A DNA stretch of 64,000 bases from a virus, in IMG/VR virus record IMGVR_UViG_3300012001_000006, positions 17,266 to 81,265 of that record, one strand, 5' to 3'. The translations under genes and the position numbers were made by a program. Below the pieces are notes generated by a model. The model searched no databases and was not told the DNA's origin. It saw only the letters and a program-made list of their open reading frames with translations. Shown piece after piece: positions 21,300-29,406 of the stretch (position 1 is the stretch's first letter; each line of letters opens with the position of its first letter).

Positions 21300-22750
21300 T
21301 ATTCGATCTTTATGATGGAACTTATGAATTTCATCTTCGCCAATTCTTGCTTGATGAAAATCGTAAAGCCGGATTCTTGGTTTCGGGATGCGGCAAAGAA
21401 TAGTCGCGCCTCATTAGCCGCTCGCTCCTCGTCGGTGACGTTGATCGATATCATCAAGTCAACCGTCCGCACCTTGTTGAAGTCGTCCGCGACGTGTTCC
21501 GCTTTCGCTACGGCCGCCTGGTATCCCACGCGGTTCGTCTGCGTTGCGGTGAGCATGGCGACGTTCTCTTCGAACGCAATGGCGCGCAGTCCGAGCCAGA
21601 TGTTCTTGGAGTTCTCAATCGCGTCGTTGCAGCGGTGATCCGGCGCCATGATGTCGCCGTAATCGACCACCACCAAGTCGAAAATGATGGCCGGTCGGAC
21701 GGTGCCGTCCGACTTCAACTTTGGCGTCTTGTAGCGCTGAATCAGCGCACTCAGCATGGATGGCGTCAGGGTGCCGCTTGGGTATTCGTGAATCATCAAC
21801 GCGCCGGTGTTCTTTTGCAGCGCCTCGACCTTCGCACGGACATCGTGGATCTTGATACCTAGCTCCTTGACATAGGTGTCGGTGATCGACGCATCCAGGC
21901 GCTCGGCGAGAATCCGACCCGCAACCTCGCATGTCACGTACAGCACATTCTTTTTTGCCAGCGATGCGAACTTGGCGAAGTTGATCAGCGCCGTTGTTTT
22001 GCCCGCCTTCGCGCCGCCCACGATGCAAGACAGCTCCTTCTTGCCCCACCCCCTGTGGTAGAGCAGGTTATCCATCTGCAACAAACCGGTCGTGACGCCG
22101 GTTGGCGGCATCAACCCTGCCGCGCGATCCGTGCGCTCGTTGGTGCGCTCGGTGATCCGATCGTAATAGTCGTATTCGTCGCCATCGGTATTGACGCCGA
22201 CCTCGACCGCCATCTTGATTGCCGTCTCGATCTTATCGAACTGCTTTTTCTCCAGCAGATCGACCGACTTGAGGATCGCGGCCGAGACCGCCTGGTGGCG
22301 CGCAAAGACCGCAACGTCTTCCGCCATCGCATCGCTGTTGCTCAGATCGGCGGTCGATTTGAAGATCGCGCCGAATGCTTCTTTCGCCACATCGAGGATG
22401 TCGCTACGAATTGTCTTTTCTTCTTTGGCGGTCTTGAACAGCTTGATCGCCACGGTCAAGCCTGGCAGGTCGTTGTACTTCTCGTAGAAGCGCAACGCCA
22501 TGTTGACGATCGCCGCCTCGCCCACGTTGTCGAAATACTCCGGCTTGATCAGGTGGCCGACCTTGCGCATGAAGCTGATATCACGCATGGCGTGAGTGGC
22601 GATCTTGGTTTGAAAGGCGGGGTCATCTTCAAACTTCGACACTTCAGCCGTATCGATCGTTACGTCGGCGGCCGACACTGGTGTAGCAATGCCCGAATAC
22701 GCTTTGCCGACCATTGCAGCGACGGACTCTTCTGCGGTTGCAACGGTCAT
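21299..22750 (-). CDS. DnaB-type replicative helicase
   Basis: A 483-aa RecA-fold hexameric helicase that would unwind the fork and recruit primase. The N-terminal 170 residues are helical, like the DnaB N-domain. The motor has Walker A VGGAKAGKTTALINF, Walker B DLVVVDYGD, and a DnaB-like QTNR arginine/glutamine motif (TATQTNRVG). It sits directly upstream of the 31-aa gene and primase and three bases after the Hfq-like gene. Confidence 0.88.
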   Translation of the reverse strand: MTVATAEESVAAMVGKAYSGIATPVSAADVTIDTAEVSKFEDDPAFQTKIATHAMRDISFMRKVGHLIKPEYFDNVGEAAIVNMALRFYEKYNDLPGLTVAIKLFKTAKEEKTIRSDILDVAKEAFGAIFKSTADLSNSDAMAEDVAVFARHQAVSAAILKSVDLLEKKQFDKIETAIKMAVEVGVNTDGDEYDYYDRITERTNERTDRAAGLMPPTGVTTGLLQMDNLLYHRGWGKKELSCIVGGAKAGKTTALINFAKFASLAKKNVLYVTCEVAGRILAERLDASITDTYVKELGIKIHDVRAKVEALQKNTGALMIHEYPSGTLTPSMLSALIQRYKTPKLKSDGTVRPAIIFDLVVVDYGDIMAPDHRCNDAIENSKNIWLGLRAIAFEENVAMLTATQTNRVGYQAAVAKAEHVADDFNKVRTVDLMISINVTDEERAANEARLFFAASRNQESGFTIFIKQELAKMKFISSIIKIE

Positions 22751-22752
22751 GC

Positions 22753-23172
22753 TTATACCTGCTCGGCTGGCGCGGCCGACTCAACAGGGCGCGGGGTGAT
22801 GGCTGAGAACTCGCTGATATCGTGTTTGAATATCACACGGTCGCGGAATGTTTCGCCGGCCCCTTCAGAAAAGGAAGCGACGCGAACCGAAACGGTGAAT
22901 TTGTCGGAATGCTTGATGGTGCCAACGACAATCGTCCCGTCGCGCTTTTGAATCGTGACCATTGCGCCCGATGTCTCCAGCGCCTTCAGGAAGAGTTCGT
23001 GACCCTTCAAGACTTCCTTCTTTGGCGCCGCCGCTGTGGTGCGCGCCGTGTATGGCCGAGTTGCTTTGATGATTGGGCGACGAATTGAACCGTCTTCGCG
23101 AGCTAAGCGGGCGCCTTCTTCGATTTGCTGTGTACGTTCTTTGGCGTCGAATGCCTGCTGTGCGTGTAACAT
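22753..23172 (-). CDS. Hfq/Lsm-like protein with an N-terminal extension
   Basis: A 139-aa protein. Residues about 55-125 align with Hfq: the N-terminal helix GHELFLKALETSG, Sm1-like strands MVTIQKRDGTIVVGTIKHSD followed by KFTVSVRV, and the Sm2-like VIFKHDISEFSAI (host Hfq: VYKHAISTVVPS). Hfq forms hexamers that bind U-rich RNA. The N-terminal 50 residues are charged and the tail is Pro/Ala-rich. AGGAGAT precedes the ATG. It is the first gene of the helicase-primase-ligase operon behind the 23222-23252 promoter. RNA binding is inferred, not shown. Confidence 0.75.
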   Translation of the reverse strand: MLHAQQAFDAKERTQQIEEGARLAREDGSIRRPIIKATRPYTARTTAAAPKKEVLKGHELFLKALETSGAMVTIQKRDGTIVVGTIKHSDKFTVSVRVASFSEGAGETFRDRVIFKHDISEFSAITPRPVESAAPAEQV

Positions 23173-23221
23173 TGAATCTCCTGTAGGTTGATGAAAAATG
23201 CTGATTCACTCGAATGACTAC

Positions 23222-23252
23222 ATTATAGCTCAGTATTGACTGACTATTGCAA
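23222..23252 (-). promoter_or_regulatory. Promoter with operator for the replication operon
   Basis: Minus strand TTGCAA, 19-nt spacer, TATAAT. The spacer carries AGTCA-ATAC-TGAGC, which ends directly at the -10 box. It drives the Hfq-like gene and probably the coupled genes down to about 20118. Confidence 0.6.
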
Positions 23253-23966
23253 GCCGGCGATCAGGCAATGATCAATTGCGTCGGCAACATTTTGACCAGA
23301 GAAGCGCCGCAACACGGTCTCGATGCGAATCGCGTCATGTACATATAGCGATGCGTGAATCCCGAAACGTGGATGGGGGCGCTGCGCGATTTCACCGACC
23401 AGATAGTCTTCATAGGCGAGCTGGTCAGGGCCACCGACGAACGCTGACGTGACGTATCGCGGCGACTTCGCGTATTGAATCTTGGCCTTGCGTTCGAGCG
23501 CCCACGCGTTTGCAATCTCCACCAGCATGTCGCTATTGGTCGTGATGTGGCAAGGGCGTGGCGGCTGTCTCCAGCCGGCCGTAATGCACCAATCCATCGC
23601 CTTGCGCATGAAGAAGTCGTACCGCACTCCCATTTCGTCGATCTTCTGCCGCAACAGCCAGAACGAGCGCTTCTCCCGCGCATTCATCACGTCCTTGCCG
23701 GTGAAGCCCGCCATGAAGCCGCCGCCCTTTCCATACGCTGTCAGCATGAAGGTGCCGTAAGCGCGGTTGAAGTGATGGGCAAACAGGTACGTCGCCTGGG
23801 TTGGATGCAGTGGACGGTAATCGAACCATTTGTCCTGGTACAGCTTTGCCTCGCCGGCCAGGACTTTACGATCGATGTTCGCAATCGCCAGTATTTCGCA
23901 TTCGTTGAATGTCAGCGCCGACCCAAAATAGGGGCCGTGTGTTTCGCTTGGGGATACTTCGCTCAT
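23244..23966 (-). CDS. Hypothetical phage protein (240 aa)
   Basis: Not recognised. The sequence has a folded look with many aromatics: YRPLHPTQATYLFAHHFNRA, then a Gly-rich stretch AYGKGGGFMAGFTGKD and a Trp/Arg-rich helix KRSFWLLRQKIDEMGVRYDF. It may be a replication- or structure-associated protein; no motif decides. Its 3' end carries the promoter/operator of the next operon. Confidence 0.65.
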   Translation of the reverse strand: MSEVSPSETHGPYFGSALTFNECEILAIANIDRKVLAGEAKLYQDKWFDYRPLHPTQATYLFAHHFNRAYGTFMLTAYGKGGGFMAGFTGKDVMNAREKRSFWLLRQKIDEMGVRYDFFMRKAMDWCITAGWRQPPRPCHITTNSDMLVEIANAWALERKAKIQYAKSPRYVTSAFVGGPDQLAYEDYLVGEIAQRPHPRFGIHASLYVHDAIRIETVLRRFSGQNVADAIDHCLIAGLQ

Positions 23967-24022
23967 CTTGGGTACGCCTCTCTCCGCGGTTAATCTTCAA
24001 TTCTGTATTTCTGCATTTCAGT

Positions 24023-24047
24023 ATTATAGTAAGTCTTTACCTAAGAC
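24023..24047 (-). promoter_or_regulatory. -10 box with short inverted repeat
   Basis: Minus strand TATAAT preceded by GTCTT-N5-AAGAC (24033-24047). It resembles but does not match the operator family. It faces the gene starting at 23966. Confidence 0.35.
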
Positions 24048-24129
24048 CGTGGCGGCCCCAAGCAACCTGCCCCCAACTGGATCTGAGATTCAAGAAGGCG
24101 AGGCACCGGCCCCACCTTCCCGTTGTTCC

Positions 24130-24906
24130 TTATCGCTGTAGTGCCGGATTGATGCGACTCGGTGCCGGTGATTCGTACGCTTCCACGACCTCCTGACAGA
24201 ACCCTGACCGCACGATGTCCTTCTTCTCGAACATCACGACTTTCACGGACGAAATGTGCATCAGACGGTTCGCGGCGTCGACAAAACCGCTTTGCCCTTT
24301 GATATCGACCTGCGACTCGTCGCCATTGATGACCACGGTAGCGTTCTCACCGACGCGCGTCAGGAACAGCTTGAACTGGTCGGCGGTCGCGTTCTGACCT
24401 TCATCCAGGATCACGAAGCAATTCTTAAATGTCTTGCCGCGCATGTAGGCGAACGGCTCGCACTTGATGCGGCCTTCCTTGATCAGATACTCGACGAAGG
24501 ACTTGCCCAAGCGCTCCTCGAATACGTCGCGCACTGGATCGAAGTAGGCGTCGAATTTCTCGTCTGCCGTGCCAGGTAGAAAGCCCAAGTTCTCACCGCC
24601 CGCCTCGACTGCCGGCCGCGTCAGAATGATCTTCTCGACCCGCTTGTCCATCAGCGCTTCGCACGCCATAGTGCCGGCGATATAAGTCTTGCCTGTACCT
24701 GCCGGCCCCAGACCAAACACAACCCCGCCATCATTGCGCATGGCACTGGCGTATTTGCGTTGCTTGTCGTTCTTGGGTTCGAAGGCTGCGGCGCGCACCG
24801 GTTTGGCCGGCGGCATGTGTTCTGCGTACTGCTGTTCTGGGAGTGAGCCTGCTCGTTTCGATTGGCGCTTGTTACTTCTGTCCGACTGCTTGCTGCTTCG
24901 CGGCAT
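24130..24906 (-). CDS. phoH: PhoH-like ATPase
   Basis: A 258-aa PhoH-family P-loop protein, common in phages. The N-terminal 45 residues are basic (MPRSSKQSDRSNKRQ). The core has Walker A GLGPAGTGKTYIAGTM, then ILTRPAVEAGGENLGFLPG, a PhoH hallmark, and Walker B NCFVILDEGQNAT, followed by TRVGENATVVINGDESQVD. The family is thought to act on RNA; the role in phage is unsettled. GAGGG precedes the ATG. Its promoter/operator lies at 24947-24976. Confidence 0.93.
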   Translation of the reverse strand: MPRSSKQSDRSNKRQSKRAGSLPEQQYAEHMPPAKPVRAAAFEPKNDKQRKYASAMRNDGGVVFGLGPAGTGKTYIAGTMACEALMDKRVEKIILTRPAVEAGGENLGFLPGTADEKFDAYFDPVRDVFEERLGKSFVEYLIKEGRIKCEPFAYMRGKTFKNCFVILDEGQNATADQFKLFLTRVGENATVVINGDESQVDIKGQSGFVDAANRLMHISSVKVVMFEKKDIVRSGFCQEVVEAYESPAPSRINPALQR

Positions 24907-24946
24907 GAGTGTCCCTCTTCCAGATTGGTTGGTTGGTCAAGTCCTT

Positions 24947-24976
24947 ACTATACCTCACTGGTGACTGACTAAACAA
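24947..24976 (-). promoter_or_regulatory. Promoter with operator for phoH
   Basis: Minus strand TTGTTT, 18 nt, TATAGT. The spacer contains AGTCA-CCAG-TGAGG, with the same spacing to the -10 as at 23222. Confidence 0.6.
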
Positions 24977-24997
24977 TATGAAAGAGGGAATATATTT

Positions 24998-26329
24998 TCA
25001 GTGCATGAGTAGCGGTTTGATAACGTGATGATCAACCTCGATCGGCTCGCGTACGTACATCTTGCCGCCCGCCACGCAGAAGTCCGTGATCGACACGTAG
25101 TCATGCACCGTGGAGCGCGTGTGCGTGTCGATGTGGGCGATATCGAACCCGTTGTGCCACTTCTCACCCTCGCAGTACGATGCGCTGCGCTTGTGGCCGC
25201 TGCCGAGCTGATGCCACTCAAACGCGCCGTAGATCGGCGTGAAGTCCGACCAGACGACGTGCTTGTGGTGATGTCCGTTCACGCCAGGCATTTTCCAATC
25301 GCGTGCGAATGGGAAGTGATGGCAGACGAAGGTGTCGTAATAGATTTTGTAGTTCTGGGCCAGCTCCTTCTCGAAGTCGCGCTTGGTGAAGGCGGCCAGG
25401 TCGGCTTTCGCGATGTAGTTGATTTCGAACTTGTCCAGGCCCAACAGCTTGGCGATCGTCCAGCCGTGGAGGTCTGCCAGCACCGCCCTGATCGCTGGTG
25501 ATTCGTCCGCCAGGTGCCGCAGCATCCGTGCTTCGTGGTTGCCTTCAATGAAGTCGATCTGCGCGTCCGGTGCGGCAGCGCGTGTCGGCCCGAGGATGCG
25601 TTCGTGGGCAAACTTGATGCGCTGCACGACCCCCCACTCCCGCGGATCGACGCCGTAGCGCCCGAATTCCGGCAAATCAAAAATGTCTCCATTGAAAACG
25701 ATGATGTCTGGCTGCACGCGGGCCACCGTATCGAGCCATACGCGCAGGTAGAATTCATCGACCTCGACATCGTGGAGATCCGAACAGATCATGATCGTCT
25801 TGAAGCGGCCGGTGCCGTCCTTTAGGTACTTGGTCGCATAGTCCATACGATCGACGGTCATCTGCCGATAGTGGTCTACCGATGCGTGCTTGGCGATGTG
25901 GCGCTCAAGTTGGTGCTGCTGGCGCGAGAGTTTGAGACCGGCCTGGCGCTTGAACTCTTCGAACGTGCCAAAGAAGCGGTTCCAGGTCGATTCCGAGATG
26001 GCGCTGTGATTGCGGAAGTAGTTGCGGCTGATGACTTGCTCGGTGTCGATCTTGGCGATGCGGCGCAGTTCCTCGATACAGTCTTCTGCCGTCCAGTCCG
26101 CCATGAACTTCGATGTGTCTTCCGACATCGGCACTTCTGATGTCGGAGCGCGCAAGATCATTTTCTGCGCTGCCGGATCACTCTTGGCTAAATTGCGCAG
26201 GAATCCCGCCTTGTTGCGCACCGTCTTGATTGAGATGTCCAGCTCGTTCGATACGTCTGCGAGTGTGTGGAAGGATTCGAGGTCGTTGTAGACTTCGACA
26301 AAGCGCTGTAAGTCGGTCAATTTGGGCAT
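24998..26329 (-). CDS. Calcineurin-like metallophosphoesterase with N-terminal HTH
   Basis: A 443-aa protein. Residues 1-60 look like a helix-turn-helix (FHTLADVSNELDISIKTVRN). The C-terminal two thirds are a metallophosphoesterase: CSDLHD, VFNGDIFD, EGNHEARML, then CHHFPF and a late GHHHKH supply the expected metal ligands. Phages use such enzymes as DNA-repair or end-processing nucleases, or as phosphatases; the substrate here is unknown. No good ribosome-binding site is visible upstream of the ATG. Confidence 0.85.
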   Translation of the reverse strand: MPKLTDLQRFVEVYNDLESFHTLADVSNELDISIKTVRNKAGFLRNLAKSDPAAQKMILRAPTSEVPMSEDTSKFMADWTAEDCIEELRRIAKIDTEQVISRNYFRNHSAISESTWNRFFGTFEEFKRQAGLKLSRQQHQLERHIAKHASVDHYRQMTVDRMDYATKYLKDGTGRFKTIMICSDLHDVEVDEFYLRVWLDTVARVQPDIIVFNGDIFDLPEFGRYGVDPREWGVVQRIKFAHERILGPTRAAAPDAQIDFIEGNHEARMLRHLADESPAIRAVLADLHGWTIAKLLGLDKFEINYIAKADLAAFTKRDFEKELAQNYKIYYDTFVCHHFPFARDWKMPGVNGHHHKHVVWSDFTPIYGAFEWHQLGSGHKRSASYCEGEKWHNGFDIAHIDTHTRSTVHDYVSITDFCVAGGKMYVREPIEVDHHVIKPLLMH

Positions 26330-26348
26330 ATTCGGGCGAGTAAGAGGA

Positions 26349-26378
26349 TGAAAAAAGCAGGCCGTTTCGGGCCTGCTT
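26349..26378 (-). terminator. Intrinsic terminator after the 99-aa gene
   Basis: The 9-bp stem AAGCAGGCC/GGCCTGCTT is followed on the minus strand by a T run. It separates the lysis region from the phosphoesterase gene. Confidence 0.85.
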
Positions 26379-26380
26379 GT

Positions 26381-26403
26381 TTAGTACGTCACGTATGACT
26401 TAC
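26381..26403 (-). promoter_or_regulatory. Weak operator-like element over the terminator
   Basis: Minus strand AAGTCA-TACG-TGACG followed by TACTAA. It lies between the stop of the 26407 gene and the terminator, so a start here would fall within the terminator stem and escape it. Confidence 0.35.
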
Positions 26404-26406
26404 GCA

Positions 26407-26706
26407 TTAGACCGCGGCAGGAATCGCTTCGGGTGCAAAGAGCGCCGCAGCAGCCGCTATGCCTCCGTCTTTCTGATACGCCGCGAGCATGGCGGCAATG
26501 TGCGGCCAGACGTGTTCGAAGGCGACTTCGGCCGAACCGAATGCTGAGTAGAACGAAGTCAGACCAGCCTTAACCATTTCCATCTTTGCTTCTGCCGGAG
26601 CAGACGCGCCAACAGAGCCTTCCACCGCACCGATCAGCTTGACCGCGACAGGAATCAGGCCAGCTACGCCCTCGACGATTTGAACAGCTTGGAGTACGTT
26701 GAACAT
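26407..26706 (-). CDS. Small Ala-rich hydrophobic protein (99 aa)
   Basis: The ATG at 26706 has AAGGAAA upstream. The product MFNVLQAVQIVEGVAGLIPV continues with amphipathic to hydrophobic helices (VAVKLIGAVEGSVG; AAAAALFAPEAIPAAV). It is encoded next to the holin-like and endolysin genes, so a lysis or membrane role is possible. I do not recognise a family. Confidence 0.6.
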   Translation of the reverse strand: MFNVLQAVQIVEGVAGLIPVAVKLIGAVEGSVGASAPAEAKMEMVKAGLTSFYSAFGSAEVAFEHVWPHIAAMLAAYQKDGGIAAAAALFAPEAIPAAV

Positions 26707-26802
26707 GCAATTTCCTTTCAGTTGATACATTTGACTTCAAAAATGACCCCATCAATCGAGGCCAGGTAATTCTCTAAAGACCGCTGCGCCGACAGCGATT
26801 CG

Positions 26803-27222
26803 TCAGCCGAAATATGGCGGGAGACCTGCGTCTGCGGCCGAGCTGAAAGGCCGCACTTCGCTTTTGGGGTTAGGAGCTTCGTTAGCGACGGTAGGCTCAG
26901 CAGTTTCGGCTGACACTCGGTTGCTGACTGACGAATCAATTGCTCCAGGCGCGACGACGACTTTTGCCGGCAATAGCCCGCCGCGTTTGCTCGTAATGTT
27001 GTTGAGTACAAAATGAACAAGAGCAACAATGCCAGCAGCGATTGCAGCGGCGGTGGTGGTGTCCAATGTGATGCCAATGCCATAATCCCCCGCTACTTTG
27101 ACCGCCATCATGATTGCCGGAACCAAGACCGTTGCCGCGTTGCCGCCATCCTTCCAGGCTTCTGGGTTGGCGACCTCGTTACCCTTTCGGAATAACGAGA
27201 GTAAATCCATCAACTTTTCCAT
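26803..27222 (-). CDS. Holin-like membrane protein (139 aa)
   Basis: Two likely membrane helices are visible: NAATVLVPAIMMAVKVAG (about 28-45) and TTTAAAIAAGIVALVHFVL (about 55-73). They are followed by a hydrophilic Pro/Ala/Ser-rich tail of about 60 residues. GAGG precedes the ATG. The position directly downstream of the muramidase and its small size fit a holin, though the long tail is unusual. It has its own promoter/operator at 27255-27284. Confidence 0.65.
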   Translation of the reverse strand: MEKLMDLLSLFRKGNEVANPEAWKDGGNAATVLVPAIMMAVKVAGDYGIGITLDTTTAAAIAAGIVALVHFVLNNITSKRGGLLPAKVVVAPGAIDSSVSNRVSAETAEPTVANEAPNPKSEVRPFSSAADAGLPPYFG

Positions 27223-27254
27223 ACGTACCTCGATAAATGTTTGCCACCTTCGCC

Positions 27255-27284
27255 ATTATAGCTCACTCAATACTGACTTATGAA
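27255..27284 (-). promoter_or_regulatory. Promoter with operator for the holin-like gene
   Basis: Minus strand TTCATA, 18 nt, TATAAT. The spacer contains AGTCA-GTAT-TGAGT followed by GAGC. It overlaps the 3' end of the endolysin gene. Confidence 0.6.
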
Positions 27285-27796
27285 TCCTGTGCGCCAAAAC
27301 GCAGATCGGCAGCGATACGCCGCGCCCATCCCTTGCCGGCAAACTCCCAATTCTTGCAGCCCGTCATGAAGATCAGGCGCTCAGCCAGAAACCTCATAAT
27401 CAGGTCGTGGGCCGCCATCGCCGCGATCGCCGCGACCGTTACAGGGCCAACGTGTCCGTCGTCTGCGCAGCTCACCGCGCGCTGGATGGCGCGAATCGCC
27501 GGGCTGATACCGGAGTTGACCGCAAAGTCCAGCATTTGATATGCGACGCCGAACGCTTGGCCGTCCAGGTGTGCCGCATCCCAGAAGTCGCGCTTGTACA
27601 GGGCGATCGCCTGGTCGCGCGTCAGCTCCTTGATGTTGACGGTTGGGTAGCTGCGCTTGCTGATACCCCAATTGGTTTCACCGCCTGGATCTTGAGGGTC
27701 GTTAACATAGCCGCCCTCATTGCCGAGCAAGCGGCCGATGGCAACGTAAAAGTCTGGCCGCTCTGCCGATACTACGTGTGTGGTTCCGAAGAACAT
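27278..27796 (-). CDS. Endolysin, glycoside hydrolase 108-type muramidase
   Basis: A 172-aa lysozyme-like enzyme. The segment GNEGGYVNDPQDPGGETNWG with the following ISKRSYP is the catalytic signature of GH108 N-acetylmuramidases (Glu in EGGY). The later QMLDFAVNSGISPAIRAIQRAV and DGHVGPVT match the peptidoglycan-binding C-terminal half of the same family. No signal peptide, so export should depend on a holin. ACGGAG precedes the ATG. Confidence 0.92.
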   Translation of the reverse strand: MFFGTTHVVSAERPDFYVAIGRLLGNEGGYVNDPQDPGGETNWGISKRSYPTVNIKELTRDQAIALYKRDFWDAAHLDGQAFGVAYQMLDFAVNSGISPAIRAIQRAVSCADDGHVGPVTVAAIAAMAAHDLIMRFLAERLIFMTGCKNWEFAGKGWARRIAADLRFGAQDS

Positions 27797-27808
27797 AAAT
27801 GCTCCGTG

Positions 27809-28216
27809 TTAATGTAAGAGGCGAACGACGGGCGGAACGACGACCGATGCGACGTAGGTAAGAACGCCCCCAACTACCGTCCAGACGATCTTCATGGTTT
27901 TTTGCGCACCCACCTCCTTACCGTTGCTTGCCGCCTGCTTCAGCTCCGTGGTGCGCAGCTTGGTGTCTATCAAATCAACCCGCCCCTGCAAGTGCGCGAT
28001 TGACTCACCTGACACGTTTTGGGCGCGTTCGCGCTCTTCCAAGCGGTCGACCCTCTCACCGTAGTTACGAACGGTTGTGGCGGTATTCTGGTGTCTTTCT
28101 TCGAGAACCGCGAGACGAGTAATTGCCTCCGCGATCAGTTTCATGCTGCCGCGCATCTCACGCATGTCTTCCTGCATTTGCCCCATTTGCTGTTCCAGGG
28201 AGTGACTGAGAGGCAT
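27809..28216 (-). CDS. Coiled-coil protein with C-terminal TM helix, lysis-associated
   Basis: A 135-aa protein. Residues about 5-100 are heptad-rich coiled coil (MGQMQEDMREMRGSMKLIAE; VLEERHQNTATTVRNYGERV). A single C-terminal membrane helix follows (IVWTVVGGVLTYVASVVVPP), with a short RLLH end. This layout matches XhlA-type holin-associated proteins more than Rz spanins, whose TM helix is N-terminal. It precedes the endolysin in the same unit. AAGGAA site present. Confidence 0.7.
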   Translation of the reverse strand: MPLSHSLEQQMGQMQEDMREMRGSMKLIAEAITRLAVLEERHQNTATTVRNYGERVDRLEERERAQNVSGESIAHLQGRVDLIDTKLRTTELKQAASNGKEVGAQKTMKIVWTVVGGVLTYVASVVVPPVVRLLH

Positions 28217-28289
28217 TTTGATTCCTTCGAATTAAGGTAGTCCATGTCAATCCTTCGTCGCTCGCTTGCAAAGGGATAAGTGTGACTGG

Positions 28290-28331
28290 ATTCTATCGCC
28301 TTTCAGCCATTTTGTAAATCATTACTGACTT
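28290..28331 (-). promoter_or_regulatory. Promoter with operator for the lysis genes
   Basis: Minus strand TTTACA, 17 nt, TAGAAT. The palindrome AAGTCA-GTAA-TGATTT overlaps the -35 box. It lies between the peptidase gene and the coiled-coil/endolysin unit. Confidence 0.6.
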
Positions 28332-28849
28332 ATTTCTTTGTCCGGCAAAATCTTACACAATTCGTGTCCAGCGTCCAGTACCGCCGCAACCACCGCGGCC
28401 GGCGTCGCTTTTGGGCCGAAGTCGAGACCGGACAGCCTGCGGGCGAGGATGAACAGTTCGGCGCATTCGAGCTTGCTACTGGCGCCAAGCGTCAGCAGGT
28501 TCAGTTGCGCCATCACGGCGTCGATCTTGGAGTACTCGGCTACCCCGATCACGGACTTCAGGTAAGCCGTCTCGGCAGGGGAAAAGTCGGTCTTGAGTGG
28601 CGCCCAATAGCAGCCGTGCGCGCTCAGAACCGCCGATAGCGGCACGCGGCGAACAACCGGCACAACCGACTCAATCACCCACACCACGCCATCCTGGTCG
28701 ACTTGCGCCAGGGCGACGTGGCAGTATTCCGACTCGGTGCCGATGCGTACCGCTTGAACTTGCAGGTCGTACCAAGTAGACCAGTCGTAATGAGACCAGG
28801 CGAGCATGTCGCCTGTCTGGATCTTCCTCTTTGCTTCGGAGAAATTCAT
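28322..28849 (-). CDS. YiiX-like permuted NlpC/P60 cysteine peptidase
   Basis: A 175-aa protein. GDMLAWSHYD, ESEYCHVALAQV (His in a beta strand), VIESVVPVVRRVPL and LECAELFILARRL follow the order of the circularly permuted NlpC/P60 group, in which the catalytic Cys lies near the C-terminus in an xCxEL motif. Such enzymes hydrolyse amide or ester bonds of peptidoglycan or lipids. Encoded between tail fibres and lysis genes, it may help infection, lysis or virion function. AAGGAA site present. Confidence 0.7.
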   Translation of the reverse strand: MNFSEAKRKIQTGDMLAWSHYDWSTWYDLQVQAVRIGTESEYCHVALAQVDQDGVVWVIESVVPVVRRVPLSAVLSAHGCYWAPLKTDFSPAETAYLKSVIGVAEYSKIDAVMAQLNLLTLGASSKLECAELFILARRLSGLDFGPKATPAAVVAAVLDAGHELCKILPDKEISQ

Positions 28850-28884
28850 CGCGTTCCTTGATTGACGTTGGCCGGCAGTGTCGT

Positions 28885-29397
28885 CTATTCGTACACCGTC
28901 AATTCGAACGGCACAGGCAGCGCGATATGCAATGGAAGATCACGGCTGTTGATACCCGCCTCGGTGACTTGGTAGTAGCCAGAGCGGTCGAATGTGATGC
29001 TGACATTCGCCACACCATTGACGAAGTTGACACCCTTGATACGCGACACGGCACCATTGCTTTCAATTGGCACCGCGAACGTCTGCGTGAGCGGTATGAC
29101 CACCCCATGCCCGTCCTTCAGCGTGGCTGAAAAGTTGACAGGCGCGCCAATGGCAGCGGTAAGAGAAGGTGCGGTAATCTCCAGGTGCGTCTCGGCGGAG
29201 AGTTTGTCGTGTTCAGCTTGTGCGGCCGCAGCATCACTGGCGGTTTGCGCGGCCGTGATCGCGGCAAGATAATTATCCTGCCAGGTCTGGGCAAGGGCTG
29301 CGGTAGTAAATGCCGAACCATCTGCCGGATCAATGTCCTGATACAGAAAGTGGTCCGGCAGACTTACGACGTAATTTCCATTTTTTTCGATAATCAT
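28885..29397 (-). CDS. Tail-fibre-associated protein (170 aa)
   Basis: The N-terminal 40 residues (MIIEKNGNYVVSLPDHFLYQ then DIDPADGSAF) are followed by an Ala/Gln-rich helix and then a beta-sandwich-like segment (EITAPSLTAAIGAPVNFSAT ... GVANVSITFDRSGYYQVTEA), resembling an Ig-like domain. It sits next to the fibre genes. A fibre tip, chaperone or decoration role is possible. No specific family recognised. Confidence 0.6.
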   Translation of the reverse strand: MIIEKNGNYVVSLPDHFLYQDIDPADGSAFTTAALAQTWQDNYLAAITAAQTASDAAAAQAEHDKLSAETHLEITAPSLTAAIGAPVNFSATLKDGHGVVIPLTQTFAVPIESNGAVSRIKGVNFVNGVANVSITFDRSGYYQVTEAGINSRDLPLHIALPVPFELTVYE

Positions 29398-29406
29398 TTT
29401 TATTCC

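Noticed and set aside
26718-27083. A 121-codon minus-strand frame overlapping the holin-like gene, with a hydrophobic start that looked like an Rz1-type lipoprotein.
   Set aside because: The presumed lipobox (NAAGYC) has Tyr before Cys, there is no ribosome-binding site, and most of the frame is the shifted shadow of the holin-like gene.
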